From assembly GCA_963828705.1 (NCBI GenBank), contig CAWHGA010000038.1, positions 226,966 to 290,965 on the forward strand: a DNA stretch of 64,000 bases. Direction: 5' to 3'. Origin of the DNA: CAWDJT01 sp963828705. Its GTDB lineage: Bacteria > Desulfobacterota > Syntrophobacteria > Syntrophobacterales > Syntrophobacteraceae. The position numbers and the translations under genes are program-made. The notes under the pieces are model-generated. The model worked only from the letters and a program-made list of their open reading frames with translations, ran no database searches and had not been told where the DNA came from. Below are positions 1 to 10,167 of the stretch, in pieces (position 1 is the first letter of the stretch; every line of letters starts with the position of its first letter).

Positions 1-507
1 GGAGCCGCAGAAAGCCTAGACAAACAAGAGCATGTTCTAAAGGGCAAGGAAGGCAAGTATCTGACCTTCACTTTGGCCGAGGAAGAATACGGGATTGAGA
101 TTCTCAAGATCCGTGAGATCATTGGAGTGATGGATGTCACCACCGTTCCGCAGATGCCTCATTTCGTCAAGGGGGTGATCAATCTTCGAGGCAAAGTCAT
201 TCCCGTCATCGATTTGCGCTTGCGGTTTGGGCTGGAGTCCAAGCTCTACGACGAACGCACCTGCATCATCGTAACGGAAGTTAGAAGCCACGATGGCAAT
301 GTACAGATGGGGTTGGTGGTGGACACGGTATCGGAAGTCGTAAACATCGGTTTGGAAGACATGGAGCACACTCCAGTGTTCGGGGTGGATGTTGATACCC
401 ATTACATTCTGGGTATGGCCAAACTGAAGGGCAAGGTCAAAATCCTTCTGGATATCGACAAGGTCCTCACGGAAACACAATGGCAACAGGTCGCACAGAC
501 AGCCTGA
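1..507 (+). CDS. cheW: CheW chemotaxis coupling protein (5' end outside window)
   Basis: This is an adaptor that links chemoreceptors to the kinase CheA in the signalling array under the inner membrane. The frame is open from base 1, so the true start lies upstream of the window. About 168 residues are visible, close to a full-length CheW. Family marks include VKGVINLRGKVIPVIDLR, the conserved core of the second SH3-like subdomain, and VVDTVSEVVNI. A TTG at 73 would be an internal start and would remove the first beta strand (KYLTFTLAEEEYGI), so it is rejected. It is the first visible gene of a cheW-cheY-cheA-cheZ unit on the plus strand. The stop is followed 66 nt later by the cheY start. 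Confidence 0.93.
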   Translation, partial: GAAESLDKQEHVLKGKEGKYLTFTLAEEEYGIEILKIREIIGVMDVTTVPQMPHFVKGVINLRGKVIPVIDLRLRFGLESKLYDERTCIIVTEVRSHDGNVQMGLVVDTVSEVVNIGLEDMEHTPVFGVDVDTHYILGMAKLKGKVKILLDIDKVLTETQWQQVAQTA

Positions 508-573
508 GTGCTGCGCTGGCCAAAGGCGAGCGGCAGGGCAGATAACTGCAGATCAGCGAGGGGAGATGACACA

Positions 574-955
574 GTGGCTTACAAAGATATGACCGTATTG
601 GTTGTGGACGATTTTTCAACCATGCGACGAATTGTGCGCAATGTCTTACGCGAGTTGGATTTCAAGAACATTCTGGAGGCCGACGACGGCACCACGGCAG
701 TCGAGATTCTGGCAACTCAGAAGATTGATCTCATTGTCTCGGACTGGAACATGCCCAAGATGACCGGTCTGGAACTGCTGAAATTCGTGCGTGCCAACGA
801 CAAGATCAAAGACACCCCATTCTTGATGGTAACGGCGGAAGCGCAGAAGGAAAATATCGTGGAAGCCGTCAAAGCCAAGGTCAGCAACTATATCGTCAAG
901 CCTTTTACCGCGCGTCACCTTGGGCGAGAAGCTGGCCAAGATCTTGCCTCCATGA
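574..955 (+). CDS. cheY: CheY response regulator (one frame break near the 3' end)
   Basis: This is a single-domain receiver that is phosphorylated by CheA and binds FliM at the motor switch. The GTG start at 574 follows a good ribosome site (AGGGGAG). Receiver residues are visible: VVDDF (acidic pair), VSDWNMPKMTG with the phospho-accepting Asp, the conserved Thr in MVTAEAQ, and YIVKPFTA with the conserved Lys. After PFTA the frame breaks at about 910-918. Dropping one base restores TLGEKLAKILPP and a TGA at 953-955, giving the usual CheY length of about 126 residues. As written, the unbroken frame runs into unrelated sequence up to 1050. The identity is certain; only the frame break is in doubt as a real feature. 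Confidence 0.93.
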
Positions 956-1113
956 TCACTGCCGGCTGTAGAAGCATGATCTGGGGCAGCCCAGGTAGTA
1001 GCTTCATCTGGGAGCAAAGGTGGTCTGTCTGCCTTGAGAATTTGAGGTAGGGTGGTTGCTGGAAGGTCGTCAAACGATTACTCGAACAGGGTTGGTACTT
1101 TTGGAGCTGCTTG

Positions 1114-3293
1114 ATGGATGACGAGGCACGGAATGCGACGTCGCGAGATGCGGTTGTCGAACGCCTGACCCACGGGGTGATCGCTGGTCCGGACGATCTG
1201 ATGGGGATGGGGGAATGCATCAACCTCATCGAACTGTTGGAAGCCTCTCCCGAACCGGCCCCCGGGCATTGGCCGGCAACACTTGGTCAGCTCAAAGCTA
1301 TTCTGATTTCTGTGATTATGGAGAACTCCAAGGATGTTCAGCACGACTTGCAGGCTATCCGGGAACTCCTGAATCAGTTGAAGGCTAATGCCGGCGCAAC
1401 GTCCATGGCACCGGCAGCAACGCCTCTGGTTCAGACTGAGGCTGCCACCTGCCACGGTCAAGGTGGAGCCGGCTGCTGCGGTAGAGGCGGCACAAGAGGA
1501 AGCCGGGGGTGAAGTCCAGGATCCTGAGCTATTAAAGGATTTCATTGATGAAGCCAGGGAGAATCTGTCCAGTATCGAGCTGAATATGCTGGCACTGGAA
1601 ACCAATCCGACCGACCTGGATGCTATCAATGACGTCTTCCGACCCTTCCACAGCATCAAGGGCGTGGCTGGGTTCCTCAATCTCCGGAACATCCACGAAC
1701 TCTCCCATGAAGTTGAAAACCAGCTGGACGCAGCCCGTTCCGGGAAGCTCACCGTCACCGATGCCGTCATCGATCTGGTTCTGCAGGCGGTGGACATCCT
1801 CAAGGGGCTCCTTTTGGACCTGGAGAATCCTCCCACGGAGGCGGACGGCCGGGTCAGATCTTCTGCTGTAGTTCAGGTCTTTTTAAACCGCATCCGAAAA
1901 TTCGATCAGCAGCGAGGCGAATCCGACGCCCCGGTAGCCACCAGAAAGATCGGCGAGCTTATGGTGGAACAGGGCATGCTGGAACCTGACGAGGTTGAGG
2001 ATGTTATCGCCAACAGCCAGGCAACCGGCCGCAAGTTTGGCGAGGTGGTGATTCAGGAAGGCTTGGCCGAACCCCGCGAGGTTGGCCAGGTGTTGCGTGA
2101 ACAGCGGCAGGTTAAGGAAAGCTCTGCCGTTGTACGTATCGACACGCTGAAACTGGACAGCCTGGTGGACATGGTCGGGGAATTGGTGATCGCTCAAGCC
2201 ATGGTATTGCAGAATCCTGACGTGCAGAACATCAGGAACCAGAAGTTCCAACAAGACAGTGTTCAGCTGCGGCGCATTACCACGGAACTTCAGCGCATCA
2301 GCATGGCCATGCGGATGGTGCCCATCAAAGCCACTTTTCAAAAGATGACCCGCTTGATCCGAGACCTGGCCAAGAAATCCGGCAAGGAAGTCGTCCTGGA
2401 GATGAAAGGGGAGGAGACCGAGATTGACCGGAACATGGTGGAGGAGATCTACGAGCCCTTGGTCCACATGATCCGCAATTCAGTTGATCATGGCATTGAA
2501 CCCCCGGAGGAAAGAGGCCAGGTCGGCAAGACGGCACAGGGAACGATTTTGCTTTCCGCTGAGCAGCGCGGGCATGACATCGTTATCGAGATCCGGGATG
2601 ACGGCAAGGGACTTGATGCTGCCAGGATCCGAACCAAGGCCATTGAGCGGGGGCTTGTCCGGGAGGACGTTCACATTGAAGATGATGCCCTCTACCAACT
2701 GATTTTCCATCCCGGCTTTTCCACCAAGGAGGTTGTTACCGAAGTCTCCGGCAGAGGTGTTGGGATGGATGTGGTGAAGAAGAGCATCGAAAAGCTCAGG
2801 GGAAAAATCGAAGTGTCAAGCGTTTTTGGCCGTGGGAGCCGCTTTCAGCTGCGGCTGCCTCTCACCATGGCCATCATTGATGGTATGGTAACGCAGATCG
2901 GCACTGAACGCTATATCGTTCCCACCGTTGCCCTGAAAGAGTCCTTGCGGCCTGGGCGGGAAGCTTATCTGACAGTGCAGGGTCGAGGGGAGCTGATCAA
3001 GGTCCGCGACCACCTTATGCCACTCATCCGGTTACATCAACTGTTTGGACGTGGAACCGAAACAGGTTCATCCTTGGGAAGCCTTGGTGCTGGTCGTGGG
3101 GGAGAGCGGCGGCCGTTACTGCCTGCTGGTCGACGAAATCCTGGGTCGACAGGAAGTAGTCATCAAGAGCCTGGGCGGCTCAATGCGAAACCTCTTAGGT
3201 GTTTCCGGGGGTGCCATACTGGGCGACGGTAAGGTCGCGCTGATCATAGACGTCAAAGGTGTGGTCGATCTGTTTGAAGGGAGCAAGAGATGA
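1114..3293 (+). CDS. cheA: CheA chemotaxis histidine kinase (two frame breaks)
   Basis: This kinase autophosphorylates on His and passes phosphate to CheY. ATG 1114 has GGAG seven bases upstream. Domains in order (about 725 residues when repaired): an N-terminal helical segment of about 110 residues not typical of CheA; a P1 Hpt domain with the phospho-His in FHSIKGVAGFLN near residue 179; a linker with two similar GELMVEQG/GEVVIQEG stretches; a P3 dimerisation helix pair (SLVDMVGELVIAQAMVL); a P4 ATPase with N box NSVDHGIEP, G1 box RDDGKGLD, F box GFSTKE and G2 box GRGVGMDVV; and a P5 CheW-like domain. Frames change at about 1435 and about 3055, each time by one extra base. P5 resumes as EALVLVVGESGGRYCLLVDE. 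The stop overlaps the next ATG (ATGA). Confidence 0.95.
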
Positions 3294-3907
3294 TGGGGGC
3301 CGTTGAGAAGGAAGATCTCGACGAACTGATTAAGGTACTGAAGCAGGCGGTAAAAGAAGCTGAGCACTTGGTCGACAGCACCGGCGGTGATGATCGGGTG
3401 GAACGTTGTCGCGAAAACGTGCGCAACTTCCGCACTACTGCCTCCATGCTGGGCATACCCCTCCTGGAACAAGTTGGGCTTGCTTTGGAAGACTACATTG
3501 CCCGCGAACTGGCTCCAGCCAACGCCTTGGGGATGGCCGAGGTTTTTCCCTTTGCCCACGCTGCCAGTGCCCTGGTGGACGAATTGAGGCGGGCTGGAGC
3601 CGGGGATGGCGAACTTGCCTTTGATGCCTACGAGATCATCGGCATTCTTGCGGTCACTTCAGGTCAAGACTCTGGTGGTGAAATCACCGAACTATCCGCA
3701 GACGAATTCCCCGCTGGTTTCTTAAAGAATTCTGATCAGCTGGTTCAGGCCGAATCCGTGGTCCAGTCTGCCGTGGTACCCGTTGAAGACGCTTCAGAAC
3801 CCGTTGTGGTAACGTTCCCATTGGATTCTGCCGAGGAATCGCTCCCGGTGGAACCTGTGCGCCGATTTCTCGAGGCTGAGCAGGATAATCGAAAACCTTG
3901 GAGGTGA
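3290..3907 (+). CDS. Degenerate Hpt-like protein, probably the N-terminal part of a long CheZ
   Basis: A 205-residue frame starts in an ATGA overlap with the cheA stop. Residues of about 1-110 look like a four-helix Hpt domain: FRTTASMLGIPLLEQVGLALE matches the usual H-x-x-K-G-x-A-x-x-L-G...L...LE pattern, but Arg stands where the phospho-His should be and Thr replaces the Gly. Downstream is a low-complexity acidic stretch. The frame stops at 3905-3907, but one frame over the sequence reads SRIIENLGGELVLAGDE and SFQIIFPSSPKNLEKIETLL without a stop into CheZ. A single extra base near 3860-3880 would join both into one protein of about 490 residues. The function is unknown; a docking or regulatory module for CheA or CheZ is an inference. 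Confidence 0.6.
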   Translation: MMGAVEKEDLDELIKVLKQAVKEAEHLVDSTGGDDRVERCRENVRNFRTTASMLGIPLLEQVGLALEDYIARELAPANALGMAEVFPFAHAASALVDELRRAGAGDGELAFDAYEIIGILAVTSGQDSGGEITELSADEFPAGFLKNSDQLVQAESVVQSAVVPVEDASEPVVVTFPLDSAEESLPVEPVRRFLEAEQDNRKPWR

Positions 3908-3998
3908 GCTGGTCCTGGCAGGTGATGAGGGAGGCGGAGACGGTAGCTTCCAGATTATTTTTCCTTCCTCACCCAAGAACCTGGAAAAGATCGAGACT

Positions 3999-4763
3999 TT
4001 GCTGTCGCCTTTCGACCCGAACCCGGAGTTCGGTCACCGACTGACCAAACAGGATGCCAAAACGGAGAAGATCCTGGGGGCGATCAGGAAGTTCATGCAG
4101 GCTCTTTCCACCGGTGAGGTTGCTGGAGCGCAGGATGTTTTGCTCGAACTGGCCGAACAGCAGAGTAGTGGTCTGTACCAGCATATCGGTGTTCTGGCGC
4201 GACAGCTTCATGATTCCCTTCGCAACTTTGCCAACACCATCGATCCTGATTTGGTCGAAATGGTTGAGAACAAACTGCCGGATTCGGGCAGCCGTCTCGA
4301 ACACATCTTGGAGTTGACCGAAAAGGCAGCCAATACCACTCTGGATCACGTGGAGGCGATGAAGGACCGCAACCTGGAGGAGCAGGCCAAGCTTACCCAA
4401 TTGCGTGAGATATTTGACGGCCTGTGGGCCGTCGGCGATGCAGCCCAAAAGCGGCTTGACGAGACCCACCGGTTGCTGGGAGACCTTCGGGTTTCCTTTG
4501 CCGAAACCAGTAGTGACCTGATCACGGTGCTGACCGCTCAGGATTACCAGGACCTCACCGGACAGGTGATTCTCAAAATAATCCAACTTCTCAAGGACCT
4601 GGAGAAGAACCTGATAGATATCATTCGCACTTTTGGTCTGAAATCGGATGGGCGTAAGGCGGAGACGACCGATGAGCTTTACGGGCCAGCCCACATGGGG
4701 AAGACCGAATCCTTGCATTCCCAGGTCGATGTGGATTCATTGCTGGCGGGATTCGGTTTCTGA
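3999..4763 (+). CDS. cheZ: CheZ CheY-P phosphatase
   Basis: CheZ removes phosphate from CheY-P and so ends the motor signal. The catalytic segment TAQDYQDLTGQVIL carries the conserved Asp and Gln of the active site (QD-x-QDLTGQ). The protein ends in VDSLLAGFGF, the amphipathic C-terminal peptide that binds CheY. A long helical hairpin lies between. The given start is the TTG at 3999, but the same frame is open upstream to about 3860 with protein-like sequence, so the true N terminus is probably longer and joined to the preceding Hpt-like frame. It is last in the che operon and convergent with the diguanylate cyclase gene. Confidence 0.92.
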   Translation: MLSPFDPNPEFGHRLTKQDAKTEKILGAIRKFMQALSTGEVAGAQDVLLELAEQQSSGLYQHIGVLARQLHDSLRNFANTIDPDLVEMVENKLPDSGSRLEHILELTEKAANTTLDHVEAMKDRNLEEQAKLTQLREIFDGLWAVGDAAQKRLDETHRLLGDLRVSFAETSSDLITVLTAQDYQDLTGQVILKIIQLLKDLEKNLIDIIRTFGLKSDGRKAETTDELYGPAHMGKTESLHSQVDVDSLLAGFGF

Positions 4764-4993
4764 GAGACGCTTTGACCGGCACGTAGCAGTCACAGATGCC
4801 GTCGCTTCGGTCCCAGTGCTTGTTTATGATCGAAGGGAAGTTCTTGCCCCGGCCTTTACCGGGATGATGGCGACGGAGTCGGGCGGGCTTCCGTCCTCGG
4901 TGGCCAAAGGATTTAAGGAACAGTGGTGAGCCAAGACGGACGTAACCTGCCTTCAAGCAATCGCGCTGACCGCGGTACGGTTTGGGTATGGTA
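4764..4993. other. Convergent intergenic spacer between cheZ and a cyclase gene
   Basis: A 230-base spacer lies between two converging genes. The only structure seen is a short hairpin, CCCGG-N6-CCGGG, near 4846-4862, without a clear T run. No conserved small gene is recognised. Confidence 0.4.
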
Positions 4994-6662
4994 TTAGCGC
5001 ATTCCCACCCGATTTCTCCCTGCCCTTTTGGCCTCGTACATCGCCTCATCAGCTCGGGCAAAAATTGATTGTGGATCTGAATCGGATGACTCTACCTGTG
5101 TCACGCCCAAGCTGATCGTAACGGGAACCCTCTTGCCCTGGAACAGAAAAGCCGTTCGCTCAATATGCTGCCGGAGTTTCTCCGCCACCACACAGGCATT
5201 CTGCCGAGTCGTTCCGGGCAGAATAGCGACGAATTCCTCGCCTCCATAGCGCGCAAGGAAATCCACCTTTCGCAACGAGGACCGAACACGGTTGACGATC
5301 TCGCAAAGACACTTATCGCCCGTTCTATGCCCAAACTCGTCGTTCACAGCCTTGAAGTGGTCCACATCGAGCATGACCAGAGAAAAGAGTTGATTGTATC
5401 TCTTGAAACGCTGTAACTCTTCATCGATGCGTATTTCATAGGCTCGCCGATTGTGGATGTTGGTCAGACTGTCCAGTAATGCTTCCTGCTCCAGTGATTT
5501 GGTCCGTTCCTGAATCTGGTTGATCTCGCTTTTCATATTGCGCAAGTGCTGCTGAAGTTCATCCATCTTGAGATTACTTTTTTGGATGCGGGCTTCATCC
5601 TGTTTGCGTTTCTCTACCAGAGCGGATTTCATGGCCTGCAGTTTGGCGGAAACAAGGCCACGGACCTCTTCGATGGTCTTACTGATGCTGACCGTCTCCC
5701 TGACCTCATCCACCTGCACATGCAGCGTTTGATTAAATTCCACATCGGCCTGTTGACTGTCCTGCGTGTCTGTCAAAGATGCCAACAACTGCACTTCCAT
5801 TTCCAAGAAATTACCATGTAGTTCACCGACAAATTGCGAAATTTGCTGCCGTTCCTCGATAGCAGTGTCCAGATAACTGCGAATGAGTCGGGACAGTTCA
5901 TCACTGACTTGACGCTAGGATGTTGGTGTCTAAGCAACTGCGAATGCGTTGCTGCAACTCCTCGAAAAGATGGTGGTGCTGATCACCGGGGCAAGTCGGA
6001 AACTGATCCATGATGCTGGTAAGCGAGTTTTGCAATAAAGACAAGCAGGCAGAGGTTTCCCCTGCCGCAGGTTTCTTGTCCGATTCGGTACGTTTGCGCC
6101 AACTACCCCAGAATGACGGCGCCTTGCTGGTTTCATTCTCGGGCCCAGCGGTTTCTTCCATCTGCTCTGTGAGGATAGTGGTTTTAAGATCCTCCAGACA
6201 CCGCTCTTGTTCGACTACTGGGGCATTGCTGCTCACGAGTGTCCGGAACCGACTGAGGTGTGCGGACGTGCCCCCGCTCTGCGAGTCACTTGCCAATACG
6301 ATCATCGACAGGGTGGCCCTCTTGTAGAACTCGCTGATCTGGTCTATCTCTTTCTGCAGATCATCAACCTGCCTTCCCAGTTGCCGCTCATTTTGCAATG
6401 CCCGTCTGAGTCGTTCTTCGTTATCTTGTTCCTGCGGTGCCGACGACTCTCTTGAACTGCTCAGCGGAATAACAGACTCGGCAGTGCTGCGGGTAAGGCG
6501 ATGAATGATGTCCCTATTGGGGATTAGCGACTTGCTAAGTGAAGTTGGGGTCAGGGCCTGACGGGTGGTAGAAAGCTCCTTCAAGGCTGCGATGATGATT
6601 TCGGCAAGCCGTTCTATGTCGAGTGCTGCCGTTGAGGAGGTATTGGGTGGTTTCTTGGTCAT
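4994..6662 (-). CDS. Diguanylate cyclase (GGDEF) with long N-terminal coiled-coil region (one frame break)
   Basis: This enzyme makes cyclic di-GMP from two GTP. The C-terminal GGDEF domain is complete: DSLTNIHNRRAYEIRI, the metal-binding DVDHFKAVND, the catalytic motif as GGEEF in ARYGGEEFVAIL, and the final DEAMYEAKRAGRNRV. No RxxD inhibitory site is evident before the motif. Residues 1 to about 370 hold a helical region with coiled coil (QEQDNEERLRRALQNERQLG) and no recognised sensor. ATG 6662 follows AAAGGAG. The frame breaks at about 5915-5922: the first frame ends ...NILASSQ, the other continues SQVSDELSRLIRSYLDTAI into the cyclase. Repaired length is about 555 residues. Its place between chemotaxis and flagellar genes suggests control of motility by cyclic di-GMP. 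Confidence 0.88.
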
Positions 6663-7127
6663 ACCGGCGATGGCTCCTTTACCCGCTGGATCCCTGCAAG
6701 TGGACTGGAACTCCAAATATCAAGAGCTTGCCTGAGACCTCCGTCTTCCCCGCTTCCTTTCGGCCGGTCGGGGTGAGGGGGCTTCACATCGAACTTCGAT
6801 ACAATGCTAATGTGAAATCGCTTCAACACTGGCGGCGACCGTTAGTGGTTCTTCGGCTACGGGGTGCCCATTTATCCCGTGGGGCCGGCCGTGGAGCCGC
6901 CTTATGCTGCCTGTTCTCAAACAGGTTCTTGTGACTCCATTGTCTCGCCCCACAAATATGTATCACTGTAGCACCAATCCTCCCACGTCGTCATCGGGAA
7001 TGAGAATGCTCAGAAGGGCTCGGAGCGAATTCCACCCCATAATCATACCCAAAGACCCGCCCGGATATCAACACCTCGTCTCACTTAGGCTGGCTCAAGG
7101 GAATTTGCACAACAAGCACTTTCCCCT
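6663..7127. other. Divergent intergenic region between the cyclase and flgM
   Basis: About 465 bases lie between two divergent starts. Nothing in it reads as a conserved protein in any frame. The flgM promoter occupies the right end. No convincing promoter for the cyclase gene was identified. Confidence 0.4.
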
Positions 7128-7156
7128 TAAGGAATCCGGGTAAATTGCCGAGATAA
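7128..7156 (+). promoter_or_regulatory. Sigma-28 (FliA) type promoter for flgM
   Basis: TAAGGAAT, then 11 bases, then GCCGAGATAA. This matches the FliA consensus TAAAGTTT-N11-GCCGATAA with one extra G in the -10 box. The predicted start of transcription is about 18 bases before ATG 7181. A FliA-driven flgM is the normal arrangement for an anti-sigma-28 gene, and fliA is in this window at 20021-20812. Confidence 0.55.
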
Positions 7157-7180
7157 ATGGCAAGACAGGAAGTGATGGTT

Positions 7181-7611
7181 ATGGAGATCAGCGATATTCA
7201 AGTGCAAAGCGTGCTCCGCACCTACAGGAGGCGGCTATTGCGGGCAAAGCAGCCAACAACGGCGGGGGCAGTGAAATCAACATACAGACTATAGAAACAG
7301 GTGCAGAGATGGAGATCAAAAAGGTATCCGGCTACTCGGGTCAACAACCTAAAGTCCAGGAACTGGAAACCAAAGCGGACGTGGAGAAACGATCCGAAGA
7401 GGCGAAGGAAGCTGGAGGGCAGGGTGCAGCCGATCGGGTGCAGCTATCCAGAGATTACCAGGAGCTTAGCAAGGTTAAGCGGGTTACCATGGAACTGCCT
7501 GAAATCCGCGGTGAGCGGGTGGATCAGCTGCGCAACTTGATCGCCAACAATGACTATCAGGTCAATCCGACCAAGATTGCTGACAAAATATTGGAGGAAA
7601 TGATTGGATAA
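7181..7611 (+). CDS. flgM: FlgM anti-sigma-28 factor (possible N-terminal extension across a frame break)
   Basis: FlgM holds FliA inactive until the hook is built and FlgM is exported. The recognised part is 7309-7611 (100 residues, start MEIKKVSGYSG). Its C-terminal FliA-binding region reads VDQLRNLIANNDYQVNPTKIADKILEEMIG, with the family pattern of I/V..L...I..G.Y.V....IA..ll. The usual length is about 97 residues. However, ATG 7181 has a better ribosome site (AGGAAG) and reads MEISDIQVQSVLRTY. One frame over, the sequence continues QEAAIAGKAANN without a stop into FlgM. A one-base loss near 7220 would give a protein of about 143 residues. It is the only plus-strand gene at this end of the flagellar cluster. 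Confidence 0.85.
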
Positions 7612-7639
7612 GGTTCCCACACCAGTCTGCTGTGTAGCC

Positions 7640-7667
7640 TCAAGGCCACTTCAACGAGAGGCCTTGA
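7640..7667. terminator. Hairpin between convergent flgM and flgL
   Basis: TCAAGGCC, a 12-base loop, then GGCCTTGA: a perfect 8-bp stem 29 bases after the flgM stop. There is no strong T run, so a rho-independent terminator is likely but not proven. The rest of the 272-base spacer shows no gene. Confidence 0.5.
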
Positions 7668-7883
7668 TGGCTCACATCGGTTTAATAGCTTCTTGGTCTA
7701 CCCCCGCCTTCTGGTATGCTCCCAAACAACTTCCCATCCTTAATGGTTATAGATGTTCTTCTCACGGCGTTGGTGTCAGGCTGTGCAGGGCTCAAAAATC
7801 ACAACGCCATGACCGAGGCGATGTTCGGGATCATGCCTTCGAGTCATGGCGTGCGATCAACGATCGCTGGAAGACTGAGCGGT

Positions 7884-8788
7884 CTACAGAAACTGCGTGA
7901 GGTTTAGCTTGGAAAGTGTGGATGTAGCCCTGCAACGCAGCCTCATAGACGGTCTGCGTTTGCTGCAAATGAATGATCGCGGTCGCCGGGTCGGCTTTGG
8001 CGACGTCGTCCAACTGGTCTTGCTGAGAAGCTTTGCAGCGATGTCAGTATGCTCATCTTTTGCGCTCCAACCCGTCCTGGCGTGTCCCCGTCAGACCGGT
8101 CAGTCGCATCAGGTTCTGGAAGCTGTTTTCGAGCGCCGTCAGTTGCGCCTGGACGGTGGCGGTGTCACCGGCCTGAACCGCATTCTTAAGGGTCAGAAGT
8201 TGTTGCAGGACGTCGGTGCCGGCTGTGTCAAAGGCAACTTGGCCGTTGATGTTGACTGTTTCCGTAGTCCCCTTGCTGGTGCGCACATCCAGGTCATAGG
8301 CGGGGCCACCCTGGTAGGTGATCGCGGTGACGTCGCCATTGACGACGGTCATTCGCAAACGGCGCGGTGGTATAAGAACTCCCACCGAACAGGTACTGCT
8401 CTCCCTGTTGGCTGTTGGCCAGCGACACGGCTTCCTTGATAATTTCGTTGAGCTGTTGCGTCAACTCCTGGCGTTTCTCGGGCGTCTGTGCGTTGATCGA
8501 ACTGTTCCCGATGCTTTTCGCATTCATTACCAGTTCGTTGACGCCGGTCAGGGCGGACTCTGTGGCTTGGTTCCAACTTGCGGCGAATTTCACATTCTTG
8601 GCGAGGGAATCCAATTCGCGAATTCCCTGCCGCAGATCCATGGCTTGCGCCCAACCCAGGGGGTCATCGGCCGGTCTCTGCATCCGCTCGCCGGTGGCAA
8701 CCATGTTCATGTACCGGTCCAGGTTTTCCTTTTGCCGGTTAATGTTGATATTCATTTTTTCGTAGGTTTGTGAAAATGCGACACGCAT
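7884..8788 (-). CDS. flgL: FlgL hook-filament junction protein (four frame breaks)
   Basis: This is HAP3, the second junction protein between hook and filament. The N terminus MRVAFSQTYEKMNININRQ and the segment RPADDPLGWAQAMDLR are typical of the flagellin/FlgL family. The frame changes at about 8380, 8058 (extra A in an A run), 8020 (one base lost) and 7905 (extra G in a G run). Across these the family C terminus can be read in pieces: RLTGLTGTRQDGLERK, DEHTDIAAKLLSKT, LDDVAKADPATAIIHLQQ and finally STLSKLNLTQFL before TAG, the canonical FlgL/flagellin tail. Repaired length is about 300 residues. It lies downstream of flgK with a 26-base gap, and SD AAGGAGAACC precedes the ATG. Confidence 0.9.
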
Positions 8789-8814
8789 GATGGTTCTCCT
8801 TGTGTCGTCCTCAT

Positions 8815-10166
8815 TTAGACCATGTTGAGAATGGTCTTCAGCATTTCATCGGTTCGCTGCACGATCTTGGCCGCTGCTGAATAGACCTGCTGGAACTTGA
8901 GCATATCAATGGTTTCTTCGTCTATGGAAACTCCCGACAGGGACTGTTGCTGGCCCTGGAGGTCCGTTAGCAAGGCCATCTGGAAATCCGCTCTGGATGT
9001 GGCGGTGGCCTGGTCTTGCCCGATCTGATGCTGGAAATAGGACACATATTGACTGAAGGTATTGTTTCCCAGAGTGGCAATTGGCAAGTCCTGCAGGCCG
9101 GCCACAGTCACTGCGGCGCTGCCATTGATGGTGGCCGCATTATTAAAACCGGCGGCGACCGCAATGGTGGCTGCCGAGGTGCCGGTGAAGACGGTGGCCC
9201 CATAGGCGGTATTCACCTGAGTAATCAGGTTCGACGTGAAGGTGTCCAGGGTGACTTGGTAAGAGTCGGCATCCCCACCCTGGGCGGGTGGGAGCAGTCT
9301 TTTCAGGGTATACGAAAGACCACTGAGACTCCCGCCACTGAGACTGTTGCTGGCGGGAGCGATGGTGCCACCGCCGACAGGGGAATAGGAAACCAGATGG
9401 GTTGCGGAATCGTACTGGAGTTGCCCATAATTCTGGTCGGTAACCAGATTGACGGTAGTCGCGCCGTCGGTGAGATTCACTGTGACGGCGCCGTTGGGTT
9501 GCTCCGCATAGCTGATTCCAAGATACTGGGAGAGGTCGTTCAGCGCCTGGTAGCGAAGATCGCGCAGATCATTGGCCGATTTGCCCGTTCGCCTCATAGC
9601 TAATGATGCGCTGGTTAGCGTTGCCGATCTGCTGCAGGAGATCGTTGATCTTGGAGACCTGATCCGTGGCTCTGGGCGTCAATGCCCTGGACTGCCGTAG
9701 TCAGGCTGCTTTGAGCGTCTTGGATGGTAGCCACCAGGTTCTTGGTTTTTGCCAAAACCCCGTCCTTCTCGACCAATCCGTTGGGATTTTGGCTGAGGGC
9801 CTCCCAGGCATCCCAGAACGCTCCCAGATCACCTGCTAAGCCGGTTGTGCCGTCGTCGCTCAGCTGGGCAGAGATCACTCCTATCTGGTTGGACCGGGTG
9901 CGGAAATCAGCTTCCTGAGAGATGCTGCCCAGTAGTTGTTGCTCGATGTATTGATCCCGAATCTGGGTAATCTGATCGGCTCGCGTACCGTTCCCGATCC
10001 AGCCTGCAGCGATGAAGGTGGAGGGATTTGTGACGGTATTCACCCTTTGGCGCGCGTAGTTCTTGTTATCCGCATTGGCGATGTTATTGCTCGCTGTTTG
10101 AATCTTCAGTTGCTCGTTGAGCAGGGTGTTCCTCGAAATTTCCAATGTGCTGGTGAGCCCGGGCAT
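8815..10166 (-). CDS. flgK: FlgK hook-filament junction protein (two frame breaks)
   Basis: This is HAP1, assembled at the hook tip before FlgL. The start MPGLTSTLEISRNTLL follows AAGGAGG, and SNNIANADNKNYARQR is the rod/hook N-terminal signature. The C terminus VSIDEETIDMLKFQQVYSAA...TDEMLKTILNMV is the matching signature. Frames change at about 9680 and about 9592, each by one extra base. Between them TDQVSKINDLLQQIGNANQR continues the protein. Repaired length is about 449 residues, a usual size for FlgK. The ATG lies one base after the flgN stop, so translation is probably coupled, fitting FlgN being the FlgK/FlgL export chaperone. Confidence 0.93.
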
Positions 10167-10167
10167 G

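Noticed and set aside
7063..7110. TGGCTC...TTGCA upstream of flgM as a sigma-54 promoter
   Set aside because: The GG to GC spacing is 13 bases, not the required 10; the sigma-28 element nearby fits better.
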